From: a virus
Strand: one strand, 5' to 3'
Virus record (IMG/VR): IMGVR_UViG_3300003886_000010
Location: 1 to 44,019 of that record
DNA length: 44,019 nt
This document shows positions 33,321 through 39,801 of this stretch, one piece after another. Below the pieces are notes generated by a model. The model searched no databases. It was not told the DNA's origin and saw only the letters and a program-made list of their open reading frames with translations. Within the stretch, counting starts at the first letter, position 1. The number at the start of each line of letters is the position of its first letter. The translations under genes were made by a program, and so were the position numbers.

Positions 33321-33821
33321 TTATTTGCTCCGGGTTAATCTGATTGTGGTTTTTTCGAACGTCTCAACGCCCGGTATGGGCTTGCCGTCAGACTCTACTC
33401 GCTCTAGCCAAGCGGCTTTGTTTACTCGACCCTGGAATAGTTCAAACGCTTTTTTGCGCAGCACGTAACGTTCGAACGCAGATCGATCTGTAAGGCTGGG
33501 GGATTTGGTGGTGGTGAGTGCAATGCGCGCCAAGCCGGTGGCACCGCTCGCGCCGCGTAGCTCGTCTTTAGTAAACGCGTCTTGCAGCTCATTAGATAAA
33601 GCTTCCCTTATCTTTTTTACTGCTGACAAGTGCGCCTCTACCTTCTTTACCTCGAAGTCGGCCACGTCGTATGCGTCTACCATTCGCCCTATCGACTTGC
33701 GCCTCTTTGGTTTTGGCGACTTTGCCACGGCTGCGCGTTTTTTTGCGGCGCGCTTTTTTGGCGGGGCGATCTTCCGCTTGACGACCTTTTTCGATGGCGC
33801 TTTCTTTTTGGCTCTGGGCAT
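33321..33821 (-). CDS. Basic-tailed hypothetical protein
   Basis: 166-residue protein. The first 45 residues are Lys/Arg/Ala/Pro-rich (PRAKKKAPSKKVVKRKIAPP), similar to the histone-like tails of neighbours. Residues 46-166 form a helical then mixed domain (VEAHLSAVKKIREALSNELQDAF; FEKTTIRLTRSK). The N-terminal 230 nt are also read in another frame by the preceding gene. Start at ATG 33821 (weak ribosome site). Family not recognised. Confidence 0.65.
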   Translation of the reverse strand: MPRAKKKAPSKKVVKRKIAPPKKRAAKKRAAVAKSPKPKRRKSIGRMVDAYDVADFEVKKVEAHLSAVKKIREALSNELQDAFTKDELRGASGATGLARIALTTTKSPSLTDRSAFERYVLRKKAFELFQGRVNKAAWLERVESDGKPIPGVETFEKTTIRLTRSK

Positions 33822-34026
33822 AGGTAAGGTTCTCGTTGAGTAACTCGTTAAGTGTATGCGGCAGCTTCCCCAGCCATGCCAGCACGCGCCGCCACTCCTG
33901 GGGACTGTGACCACCGGGTGCAACGGTGTCGTAGATAAGCATCGAGGCGTCAGTATCGTCTGCGGCCACAAGACGCCGAACCAGGCGGTGCCCGTGCTTT
34001 TCGGCTATGGTCGGTTCTCTATACAG
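33592..34026 (-). CDS. Hypothetical protein with overprinted basic tail
   Basis: About 144 residues if it starts near 34026 (a CTG codon overlapping the upstream stop region); TTG 34101 and GTG 33969 are alternatives, and the start is not settled. The front part (MLIYDTVAPGGHSPQEWRRVLAWLGKLPHTLNELLNENL) looks like a real globular domain. The last 75 or so residues are Lys/Arg-rich and lie on top of the start of the next gene in another frame. Either the tail is real and dual-coded, or an earlier stop has been lost. Confidence 0.5.
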   Translation of the reverse strand: MYREPTIAEKHGHRLVRRLVAADDTDASMLIYDTVAPGGHSPQEWRRVLAWLGKLPHTLNELLNENLTYAQSQKESAIEKGRQAEDRPAKKARRKKTRSRGKVAKTKEAQVDRANGRRIRRGRLRGKEGRGALVSSKKDKGSFI

Positions 34027-34282
34027 GCGTGTTGCGCTCCGCCGGGGGGACCATGGCCACCTTTTTAACCGTGAAAAGAGTGTCGCGCAAAACCGACGCA
34101 ACTACGTTTGGGTCGGCACTATAGTTTCTAATGAGCACGCCAACTTGCACGGACAAAATTGCAAGCATTTCAGCGTAACTCGCCCCAAGGTCTTCGCTCA
34201 TGTGACGAAGGTACCTAAGATTATCCAACCGGACAGACTCCATTTGTCGATCTGATAACCCCTGGGGCTTTACTCTTTTCAA
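34019..34282 (-). CDS. Small helical hypothetical protein
   Basis: 87-residue protein from TTG 34282, whose TTGA overlaps the stop of the small membrane gene; an ATG at 34246 is a shorter option. Helical, with MSEDLGASYAEMLAILSVQVGVLIRNYSA in the middle. Unknown role. Confidence 0.55.
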   Translation of the reverse strand: MKRVKPQGLSDRQMESVRLDNLRYLRHMSEDLGASYAEMLAILSVQVGVLIRNYSADPNVVASVLRDTLFTVKKVAMVPPAERNTPV

Positions 34283-34416
34283 AGGGCCGCCATAGCTACT
34301 AGGCCCGTCGCTGCCAGCGCCACGGCTATGAGCGCCGCGCCGAGTATCCACATTAGCTTATAGCGCGGCGCTCGCCCGCTGGCGTCGGCAGGGTTGTCCC
34401 CAAAGCGGCGGCTCAT
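34279..34416 (-). CDS. 45-residue single-TM protein
   Basis: Short membrane protein: a basic, polar N-terminus (about 20 residues) then one hydrophobic helix (ILGAALIAVALAATGLVAMA) ending two residues before the C-terminus. ATG overlaps the upstream stop (ATGA) and its stop overlaps the next start (TTGA). Could be an inner-membrane modulator such as superinfection exclusion or host takeover, but this is a guess from size only. Confidence 0.65.
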   Translation of the reverse strand: MSRRFGDNPADASGRAPRYKLMWILGAALIAVALAATGLVAMAAL

Positions 34417-34754
34417 ACGTGCCCCGGTTGAATTTTGTTTATGCGGTCCTTCCACGCCGCCCCCTTCCGCTGCTGCCGCGCATCAACGCCAAGCGCGTGC
34501 CGCAAAACTCGCTGGTGGAAAAACCATTCTCGGGGGCGCTCTCTGAATATGATGGACCCGAAGATAACGTTAAACAGCACGTCAGCCGCCCCCACAGCGA
34601 TCATGGTCAGCGTCATGGGTATGGCTACCAACCAACCAAAGTTCACGTCGGCCGCTTGCCGATCTCTGTACAGGGTGGTTGCGAACAAGCCAACGACGAG
34701 ACCGAACCAGGCGAACAGGATAAGGGTAGCGACAAAGAAAAGGGTGTAGAGCAT
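34413..34754 (-). CDS. Conserved phage membrane protein
   Basis: 113-residue protein with two or three hydrophobic segments: residues 1-27 (LYTLFFVATLILFAWFGLVV) and about 41-65 (WLVAIPMTLTMIAVGAADVLF), then a conserved-looking FNVIFGSIIFRERPREWFFHQRVLRH tail. The ADVLFNV...FRE.PRE pattern is one I associate with small membrane proteins found in many proteobacterial phages. Function unknown. Ribosome site CGAGGCATACCAAA. Confidence 0.7.
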   Translation of the reverse strand: MLYTLFFVATLILFAWFGLVVGLFATTLYRDRQAADVNFGWLVAIPMTLTMIAVGAADVLFNVIFGSIIFRERPREWFFHQRVLRHALGVDARQQRKGAAWKDRINKIQPGHV

Positions 34755-34787
34755 TTTGGTATGCCTCGGTTGTTGAGTGTGTTGCTG

Positions 34788-35303
34788 CTAGGCACCGGGG
34801 CCTAGTAGCTCGTCTAGGAGCATAGAGCGTATCACCCGCCGCTCTGCGGTGGTTGCGCTTAGGTATTCAAGCCGGATGGGGGCAACGCAGTCGCGCCAGG
34901 CTCGCAGCTTCTCCGTTTTTAACCGTGCGTACGCCGCCTTTTGGTGTTTTTGTTTTCTTGCGGCGGCGTCAAGTAACGACCATAGGGTTATCATTGGCGT
35001 CAAACTGGCTTCGAGTGCTGGGCTAATCAACTGTGCGTCGAAAGTCGAAAAGTACGCGGCACCTTCGTCTGTGCACTCGCCCGCGTAAACGCGGCCCAAT
35101 ATAAAGCTTGCATATTTGGGTTTGTACAACCAGCGATACTTGTCGAGCTGTTCAACGTAGTTTTTTTCGCCGACCTCGCTGAACAAATGGTGCAGCGTGC
35201 GGCCGTCGAACCGCACGCCCTGGTAGACTAGGCGCTTAGTCGTTACGACCTCTTTTTTCGCTGGCGCTCTCTTGGCTGGTTTTTTCTTCGGCTTGGGCAT
35301 CAT
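34788..35303 (-). CDS. Hypothetical protein with Lys-rich N-terminus
   Basis: 171-residue protein. The first 18 residues are Lys/Pro/Ala-rich (PKPKKKPAKRAPAKKE), another histone-like extension. The rest is a mixed alpha/beta domain (FDGRTLHHLFSEVGEKNYVEQLDKYRWLY; then a helical end with ATTAERRVIRSMLLDELL). Starts with a double ATG overlapping the upstream TGA (ATGATG). No family is recognised. Confidence 0.6.
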   Translation of the reverse strand: MMPKPKKKPAKRAPAKKEVVTTKRLVYQGVRFDGRTLHHLFSEVGEKNYVEQLDKYRWLYKPKYASFILGRVYAGECTDEGAAYFSTFDAQLISPALEASLTPMITLWSLLDAAARKQKHQKAAYARLKTEKLRAWRDCVAPIRLEYLSATTAERRVIRSMLLDELLGPGA

Positions 35304-35635
35304 CCACCGCTTGGCCTATCGTCGGCGCACGCGTGACACATCATCGCGCCATAGTAACTGTAGACGCGCCCACCCCGGCCACAGGCGCACAACTCAGGTA
35401 ACGACTGCACCTCAGCTACTTTTGTGACGTAGATAGGAGTTTCGTCGGCAGTGTAAGCCGTGGGCAGTCGGGCATTGTTGCTGGCGACGCCATCAGCGTC
35501 AACATGGACCGCTTCGAATTTTTTGAGCCACTGCGTCAGAGCGTTCTTTATGGCGGCGCGGCACTCCTCATGCGCTACCGACTGGCCCTCGTACAGAAGC
35601 GTTAATTCAACCGTCAGCTTGGTACGTCGCATCAT
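35300..35635 (-). CDS. Hypothetical protein with C-terminal zinc knuckle
   Basis: 111-residue protein from ATG 35635, chosen because it overlaps the stop of the small membrane gene (ATGA). The N-terminal half is a beta-alpha domain (TKLTVELTLLYEGQSVAHEECRAAIKNALTQWL); the C-terminus holds CACGRGGRVYSYYGAMMCHAC, a four-Cys zinc knuckle. It may bind nucleic acid or protein partners. The family is not recognised. Confidence 0.6.
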   Translation of the reverse strand: MMRRTKLTVELTLLYEGQSVAHEECRAAIKNALTQWLKKFEAVHVDADGVASNNARLPTAYTADETPIYVTKVAEVQSLPELCACGRGGRVYSYYGAMMCHACADDRPSGG

Positions 35636-35724
35636 CGCGCGGCCAGTTGCAGCACCCCCCCGGCGAGCGCAAACCAAAACACCGAGCAAGACGCTAACCA
35701 AAACAGCCTCCCCATGCGTTTCAT
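35632..35724 (-). CDS. 30-residue single-TM peptide
   Basis: Micro-gene whose ATG overlaps the upstream stop (ATGA) and whose TGA overlaps the ATG of the next gene (ATGATG). The peptide is mostly one hydrophobic helix (FWLASCSVFWFALAGGVL) with basic flanks. The exact double overlap supports translation. Unknown role at the membrane. Confidence 0.55.
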   Translation of the reverse strand: MKRMGRLFWLASCSVFWFALAGGVLQLAAR

Positions 35725-36059
35725 TGGCCGCCCCTGCGCAAGTAAAGGAGGGCGTGGGGGAGCGTGCCGGTGCCAGGGGCTTCGGCGGGGGGGTTCGCTT
35801 GAGCCGGTTTCAGGCAGATTTCGTTAATCATTGAGTCGGCAGGATCGACAAGCACCTTCGCCACGACGTCCGCTATCCATTTTTCGTCACTAAATAGCTT
35901 TTGCATCCGTGCGTGAACAATGCGGGTGTGCCGCTCGGGTATATCGTCGGGGTGTTGGGTGCCGATTTCGAACAACGTGCGGCGAACTGTCTGGGCGATC
36001 TGGGCTATGTGCTCGGCAGCCGTGGGCTGTTTGGGGGCGCTGGGGGTTGAGTCGGTCAT
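35721..36059 (-). CDS. First gene of the minus-strand replication operon, hypothetical
   Basis: 112-residue protein with a Pro-rich N-terminus, a helical core (TAAEHIAQIAQTVRRTLFEIG; MQKLFSDEKWIADVVAKVLV) and a Pro/Ala-rich end. ATG 36059 has GGACCCGACCC directly upstream, a variant of the recurring leader. As first gene of the operon it may be made early. No family is recognised. Confidence 0.6.
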   Translation of the reverse strand: MTDSTPSAPKQPTAAEHIAQIAQTVRRTLFEIGTQHPDDIPERHTRIVHARMQKLFSDEKWIADVVAKVLVDPADSMINEICLKPAQANPPAEAPGTGTLPHALLYLRRGGQ

Positions 36060-36258
36060 GGGTCGGGTCCGTTGGCTTCGAGTCAGACACTACCTTAAGG
36101 ATTTCTTTACCAACCGTAAAGGAAAACCTACGGAACTGGGTCACAACTAACCAACAATTTTCGTACAAAAACCACGACCCGGCCCTTTTATTTAACGTGG
36201 ATCGGCGTACTATAAAGTCTCAGTTAGTTAACGACCCAACCAAACGAGGATAACGATA
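36060..36258. promoter_or_regulatory. Divergent control region
   Basis: Gene-free 199-bp stretch between divergently oriented genes, so promoters for both directions should lie here. A possible plus-strand -10 is TACTAT at about 36209-36214. No confident -35 could be paired by eye, and the minus-strand promoter is not assigned. The leader AACCAAACGAGGATAACGA at 36238-36256 precedes the first plus-strand gene. Confidence 0.55.
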
Positions 36259-36390
36259 ATGACCGACACGCAAATTAAAGAAGCTCTAACCCTGGCGAAA
36301 AAAGGCTACAGCGTACTGATGATAGGCGCCATTGTCGGCGCTGACGAGAGTGCCGTCGATGCGCTTCTCGCCCAGCACGGTTTGTTGTAG
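36259..36390 (+). CDS. 43-residue HTH-like protein
   Basis: Small protein with pattern KKGYSVLMIGAIVGADESAVDALL, similar to the helix-turn-helix core of homeodomain-like (resolvase-type) DNA-binding units. Its ribosome site GAGGATAACGATA lies 4-10 nt before ATG. It and the DUF932 gene form a two-gene plus-strand unit with nearly identical leaders, flanked by minus-strand operons. It may regulate the divergent promoter region. Confidence 0.6.
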   Translation: MTDTQIKEALTLAKKGYSVLMIGAIVGADESAVDALLAQHGLL

Positions 36391-36417
36391 GCACCCTAAC
36401 CAAATGAGGATAAAGAA

Positions 36418-37188
36418 ATGAGCAAGCTAAATTTCGCGATCCATTGCGGCGGTAGAGAAGTAACCGAGGTCGAAGTCGATCAAGCGGCGAGGCCCGCAGC
36501 GACGCGCAGCTATTGTCCAGTCCCGCACCTGGGCCTAGCCAACCTTATCGAGCGCAGCGCTAAGAGCTTCGGCTTTGCTTTTGGCGAGCAGGCGCACGCG
36601 CTCAATCGTGGCGGCAACCAATACTTTGGTATGGCGGAGCTGCGGCACGAAAACGAAAACGATACCTTTGCCCTGGTGGCGGGGTGGCGAAACTCCTACG
36701 ACAAGTCGTTGGCGGCGAGCTTTGTCGTGGGCTCTCAGGTGTTTGTGTGCGACAACCTAGCGTTCTCAGGAGAGCAGAGCTTTGATCGAAAACATACGGC
36801 CAATGTGCTGCGGGACTTGCCGACGTTAGTGCGTGGGGCGGTTTCTCAAACCGAGGCGCTGGCGCAAAAGCAAGAGGCTCGGTATACGCGCTATCAGGCC
36901 GCCATTGTGACGAAAGATAGCATCGCTAACGACACCATCATTCGACTTTTGCAGATTGGCGCCATAACTACTCAGCGGGTAGAGCGGGTGGTAAATGAGT
37001 ACTACGAACCTAGCCACATTGAGCATTTGAACGGCATCGGCAATCGAACAATCTGGACTCTGTTCAACGCCGCAACCGAAGCCATGAAGGGCGTCGGCTT
37101 GGCCCAGCTCCCCAAGAGAACAATGGCGCTGCACGGCGCAATGGATGAAGTTGCAAACTCCCTGATAAGCGCGCAGTATCCGCACTAG
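36418..37188 (+). CDS. DUF932 family protein
   Basis: 256-residue DUF932 (phage/plasmid-like) protein. Recognisable are CPVPHLGLANLIERSAKSFGF near the start, the central GWRNSYDKSLAASFVVGSQVFVCDNLAFSGE segment, and helices toward the C-terminus (RVERVVNEYYEPSHIEHL). DUF932 proteins are common on phages and plasmids; their biochemical role is not settled. The gene is followed by a strong terminator 56 nt downstream, so this unit is transcriptionally separate. Confidence 0.88.
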   Translation: MSKLNFAIHCGGREVTEVEVDQAARPAATRSYCPVPHLGLANLIERSAKSFGFAFGEQAHALNRGGNQYFGMAELRHENENDTFALVAGWRNSYDKSLAASFVVGSQVFVCDNLAFSGEQSFDRKHTANVLRDLPTLVRGAVSQTEALAQKQEARYTRYQAAIVTKDSIANDTIIRLLQIGAITTQRVERVVNEYYEPSHIEHLNGIGNRTIWTLFNAATEAMKGVGLAQLPKRTMALHGAMDEVANSLISAQYPH

Positions 37189-37241
37189 CCCCGCCGTTCG
37201 ATACCCTCATTCGGCAGGGCGTTCCTTTCCAGAGCAGACAT

Positions 37242-37529
37242 TTAGGACCCTTCGGGGTCCTTTTTTTGTGCGCGGAAAAACCCGGCGTTGGTGCGCGCTA
37301 TCTCTGCGCGTGCTGTGAATGCTGACCTGCCATGCACACGCCGGTAGCGGTCGGCGAGCCACCCCGCGTTAGCGGTGTAATCAACTTCCACAATGGTGTT
37401 GCCTTTGGCCAACCAGCGCGCCACGTCGGCAGATAGCGTGACGCTCAGTGCCCGCTTCTCTGCGTTCAATCGGCCCAGCGCGTTCTTCGGTAATCTATCG
37501 CCGCTAACCACAGACACCATCGCTGCCAC
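37242..37529 (-). CDS. Hypothetical protein at end of minus-strand unit
   Basis: 95-residue protein from GTG 37529 (an ATG lies at the fourth codon). Mixed alpha/beta pattern (RALSVTLSADVARWLAKGNTIVEVDY; RSAFTARAEIARTNAGFF). It overlaps the upstream gene by 64 nt in another frame. Its last codons lie in the terminator of the convergent plus-strand unit. No known family. Confidence 0.55.
   Translation of the reverse strand: MAAMVSVVSGDRLPKNALGRLNAEKRALSVTLSADVARWLAKGNTIVEVDYTANAGWLADRYRRVHGRSAFTARAEIARTNAGFFRAQKKDPEGS
37244..37267 (+). terminator. Rho-independent terminator after DUF932
   Basis: Seven-base stem AGGACCC / GGGTCCT closed by a UUCG tetraloop and followed by a run of T (TTTTTTT). 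It is a textbook intrinsic terminator for the plus strand. The same DNA encodes the last residues (KKDPEG) of the convergent minus-strand gene. Confidence 0.92.
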
Positions 37530-37711
37530 AACCCTAGCGGCCGTCGCATAAATAAGACGGCCTTAGAGCCGTCTCGAAAGGTGAGGGAGACGTTCGGTAG
37601 CGGACGGTCGTTAAGCCGCGCCTCTAGCGTGTTTATGGCTGCGCGTATTTGCGAATCCGTTAACCCCTCGATTGCGCGCAGTCGGGGGGGTGGTGGGTTG
37701 CGTATGCTCAT
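37466..37711 (-). CDS. Small basic hypothetical protein
   Basis: 81-residue protein: a Pro/Arg start, a helix (GLTDSQIRAAINTLEARLND), then a strand pair and an Arg/Trp-rich end. ATG overlaps the upstream TAA by one nucleotide (TAATG). No family is recognised. Confidence 0.6.
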   Translation of the reverse strand: MSIRNPPPPRLRAIEGLTDSQIRAAINTLEARLNDRPLPNVSLTFRDGSKAVLFMRRPLGLWQRWCLWLAAIDYRRTRWAD

Positions 37712-37989
37712 TAGAGGCCTTTTGGCGCATCCGCGCTTGGCCCGCCAGCGCGATTTTCCCGGTCCTGGTCATAGCCAAAATCTTCCGACACCCCCTCGGC
37801 GACCCAATCTAGTTGTACTGAGTCTATCCAATGGCCCTCTACCATTTCGTTGCTTTTTTTGCCCGACCTTGGCTTAACACAAAACTGTAGGCACCCGTTG
37901 AGGTACTCACAACGCGCGATAGTGATCCCCTTAAACCCCGTTATCACGCAGCGCACTTCTGAACCCAATGGCGTGTTCCATTTAATCAT
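37711..37989 (-). CDS. Conserved small phage beta-barrel-like protein
   Basis: 92-residue protein with [29 protein letters not shown] then [13 protein letters not shown]. The xVTGFxGxxxxRxEYLNGCxQ pattern is one I associate with a widespread small phage protein, probably an SH3-like barrel. The ATG lies 8 nt inside the csrA 3' end, so translation is coupled to csrA. Function unknown. Confidence 0.75.
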   Translation of the reverse strand: MIKWNTPLGSEVRCVITGFKGITIARCEYLNGCLQFCVKPRSGKKSNEMVEGHWIDSVQLDWVAEGVSEDFGYDQDRENRAGGPSADAPKGL

Positions 37990-38161
37990 CGTCTTTCCTC
38001 TCTTGCTGTATGCGTTGGTAAATTTCTTCTCTGTGGATGGGCGTGGCTTCGGGGGCGGTAATGCCTAAGCGCACTTGGTTGCCCTTCACCCCAAGCACGG
38101 TCACAACAATCTCGTCTCCGATCATAACCCGCTCGCCTATTTTCCGAGTAAGGACTAGCAC
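37982..38161 (-). CDS. csrA: Carbon storage regulator CsrA homolog
   Basis: 59-residue RNA-binding translational regulator. The sequence follows host CsrA through its full length: [18 protein letters not shown], the [11 protein letters not shown] strands, and [14 protein letters not shown]-contact residues Leu4, Arg6 and Arg44 are present. CsrA dimers bind GGA-bearing loops in mRNA leaders, usually blocking ribosome access. The GTG start has GAGGGGGG seven bases upstream. It lies between a cupin-like gene and a small conserved protein gene that overlaps its last 8 nt. It may redirect host metabolism, or regulate the phage's own mRNAs, many of which have AGGA in the Shine-Dalgarno. The C-terminus is a short acidic DDD rather than the longer E. 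coli tail. Confidence 0.93.
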   Translation of the reverse strand: MLVLTRKIGERVMIGDEIVVTVLGVKGNQVRLGITAPEATPIHREEIYQRIQQERKDDD

Positions 38162-38174
38162 CCGACAGCCCCCC

Positions 38175-38711
38175 TCAAACTATCCTATTGAGCGCCATTT
38201 TAACGTGGCGCTTGAGCAAGGCTGCGTCTGGTTGGTTTTCAAAGGCGTGCTCAATCGGCTTTTTTTCGAGCGACACGATACGTGCGCGATAGCCTTCTAG
38301 CGTCGCTGTCTTGGTCATTACGGAAACAGTGAGCCTACCGTCTGCCGGTATAGTGTCGTGAAAACAACTCGGACCCCCAACGCCGTAACTCTCCCCCGCA
38401 ACTATGCGCCTTTCAGATATCTTCTCTATGTCACACTCGCCGTAATACTCTAGCGGCGAGGATTTGTCGCTGAACGTCGGCCCTTGTTGGTATAGCGTGT
38501 GCTCGCAGTCCGTCCCTATTTTTACCGCGTAGCGTACATCTATTAGCGCGCCCAGCAGCACTTGTGATATGAACGTAAAGCGGTGGTCGTGTATGCGCGC
38601 ATTTTGTACGCGCGTTGCAGGCAGGTCTTGCGACCAAATGTGCAGTCGGGTCAGTTCGTTTAGGTAGACTTGGATAAAGCCGTTGCCGTGAAATCGGGGT
38701 TTCAAAATCAT
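38175..38711 (-). CDS. Cupin-like phage protein
   Basis: 178-residue protein with a cupin-like metal pattern: [17 protein letters not shown] near 40-56, then [29 protein letters not shown] at about 104-132. The two His-x-His/Glu-type motifs fit a small beta-barrel. Catalytic role unknown; I recall homologs in phage early regions. The ATG is preceded by TAAGGACCCAACCTC, one of the clearest copies of the shared leader. Confidence 0.7.
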   Translation of the reverse strand: MILKPRFHGNGFIQVYLNELTRLHIWSQDLPATRVQNARIHDHRFTFISQVLLGALIDVRYAVKIGTDCEHTLYQQGPTFSDKSSPLEYYGECDIEKISERRIVAGESYGVGGPSCFHDTIPADGRLTVSVMTKTATLEGYRARIVSLEKKPIEHAFENQPDAALLKRHVKMALNRIV

Positions 38712-38779
38712 GAGGTTGGGTCCTTAGTTGATTTAAGAAAAGCGCCGGAGCAATCGACGCAGCCATGCCAATATCCGCT

Positions 38780-39121
38780 CTAGTCGTCTACGAACTCTAT
38801 CGCGCCACCCGTTGGCGTTGCCGGGGGCGTGCCGTCGAAAGGGACGTCTTGCCAAACCTCTGGGCTCAGCGGGTCGCTTAAGCCGCCGCGACCATCGTCT
38901 GCAACCACTGCAAAGTCGTAGGTCGAATCGGCTAACCCGGTAATCTCCCACTCGGGACCGTCGGCAACGTCAACAAACGCAACAGCGCCAATGTTGCCCG
39001 CATCAACGGCAGCTAGAAAGTCGGGCGTTGCGCTATTGTTGTCGTTGACGTAGACGTGCCACCCCACTATTTCGTCTGTGGGCTCGTCCCACGTTAATCG
39101 TCGTTTACGTACTCGGGACAT
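38780..39121 (-). CDS. Fibronectin type III-like protein
   Basis: 113-residue protein with an FN3-like beta sandwich: LTWDEPTDEIVGWHVYVND at the start and DVADGPEWEITGLADSTYDFAVVADDGRGGLSDP in the middle. It lacks a clear signal peptide. ATG overlaps the upstream stop (TAATG), so it is coupled to the larger FN3 protein gene. FN3 modules usually mediate binding; here in an early-strand operon the partner is unknown. Confidence 0.72.
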   Translation of the reverse strand: MSRVRKRRLTWDEPTDEIVGWHVYVNDNNSATPDFLAAVDAGNIGAVAFVDVADGPEWEITGLADSTYDFAVVADDGRGGLSDPLSPEVWQDVPFDGTPPATPTGGAIEFVDD

Positions 39122-39801
39122 TACTGTATTCCTCCGCCGGTTGGCGCTGCTAGTTTAAAGAGATAGAGCAGACCGTGGTCTGCACTGTTGGTCCAAGGCC
39201 CGCAGTCTGGGTTGCAGTTGCGCATACGCAATTGAAACAAGCCCGCGCGTCTCGGGGTGAACTCCCATAGCGTTGTCGATGAGAACGTTGCCCGATCAAC
39301 CGGGAGCGTCTTACCGTACTCTATTAGTTCAACTTCGGTAGTACCGCTGGGGGGGCCTACCCACTCAAACGACATTGGCTTACCCGTCACCCCAACCGTT
39401 AACAGAAGCTCATTAACGCGCTCGCTGTCGGGTTGCGTTGCTGCACCAAATACAAAAGGCGATGCAGGTGGGTCAATCTCTTTGAAGCATATCTCGTTAG
39501 ACCTAATCGACACATCACCCTCGTTGGTGGTGGCGGTCATAACCAAGCAAACGGTTTCCTCGGGCTCGAAAATGTCTGGGAACTTATAGCGGGTGGCGTT
39601 CTCGTTAGTGATATCCACGCTGCTTGGGTGGTCACCAAAGTCATTCCCCCAATGGATCGTTACCAGGTCTAGGCACTCTATTGCATTAGCGATCTGTTCT
39701 TGTGTGAGCGCCGAGCACTTAAGCATCGGCTCGCCGTTGGAGAACTGGGTGGGGGGCAGCCAAGTGATTGTTATAAGGAACGCAAGCAGGGGTGTAATCA
39801 T
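39121..39801 (-). CDS. Fibronectin-like secreted or membrane-linked protein
   Basis: 226-residue protein with a hydrophobic N-terminus (about residues 1-17) that might be a signal peptide but also forms the first strand of a beta sandwich (ITWLPPTQFSNGEP). Two beta-sandwich domains: about 10-113 with Cys pairs (CSALTQEQIANAIECLD; CLVMTATTNEGDVSIRSNEIC), and about 113-220 ending in RRAGLFQLRMRNCNPDCGPW. The even number of cysteines suggests disulfides, favouring an exported protein. The ATG overlaps the upstream stop (ATGA). Confidence 0.62.
   Translation of the reverse strand: MITPLLAFLITITWLPPTQFSNGEPMLKCSALTQEQIANAIECLDLVTIHWGNDFGDHPSSVDITNENATRYKFPDIFEPEETVCLVMTATTNEGDVSIRSNEICFKEIDPPASPFVFGAATQPDSERVNELLLTVGVTGKPMSFEWVGPPSGTTEVELIEYGKTLPVDRATFSSTTLWEFTPRRAGLFQLRMRNCNPDCGPWTNSADHGLLYLFKLAAPTGGGIQ

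Noticed and set aside
36404-36421. Five-codon mini-ORF (ATG AGG ATA AAG AAA TGA) in the DUF932 leader
   Set aside because: Overlaps the ribosome site of the DUF932 gene; too short to separate from chance.
38431-38766. 111-codon minus-strand ORF overlapping the cupin-like gene
   Set aside because: Its body is an alternate frame of the better supported cupin-like gene, which has the strong AAGGACCCAACC leader.
38722-38779. Short cationic, Leu/Arg-rich peptide frame (LERILAWLRRLLRRFS) between FN3 and cupin-like genes
   Set aside because: It looks like an amphipathic helix, but only a TTG start giving 12 residues is available, without a ribosome site.
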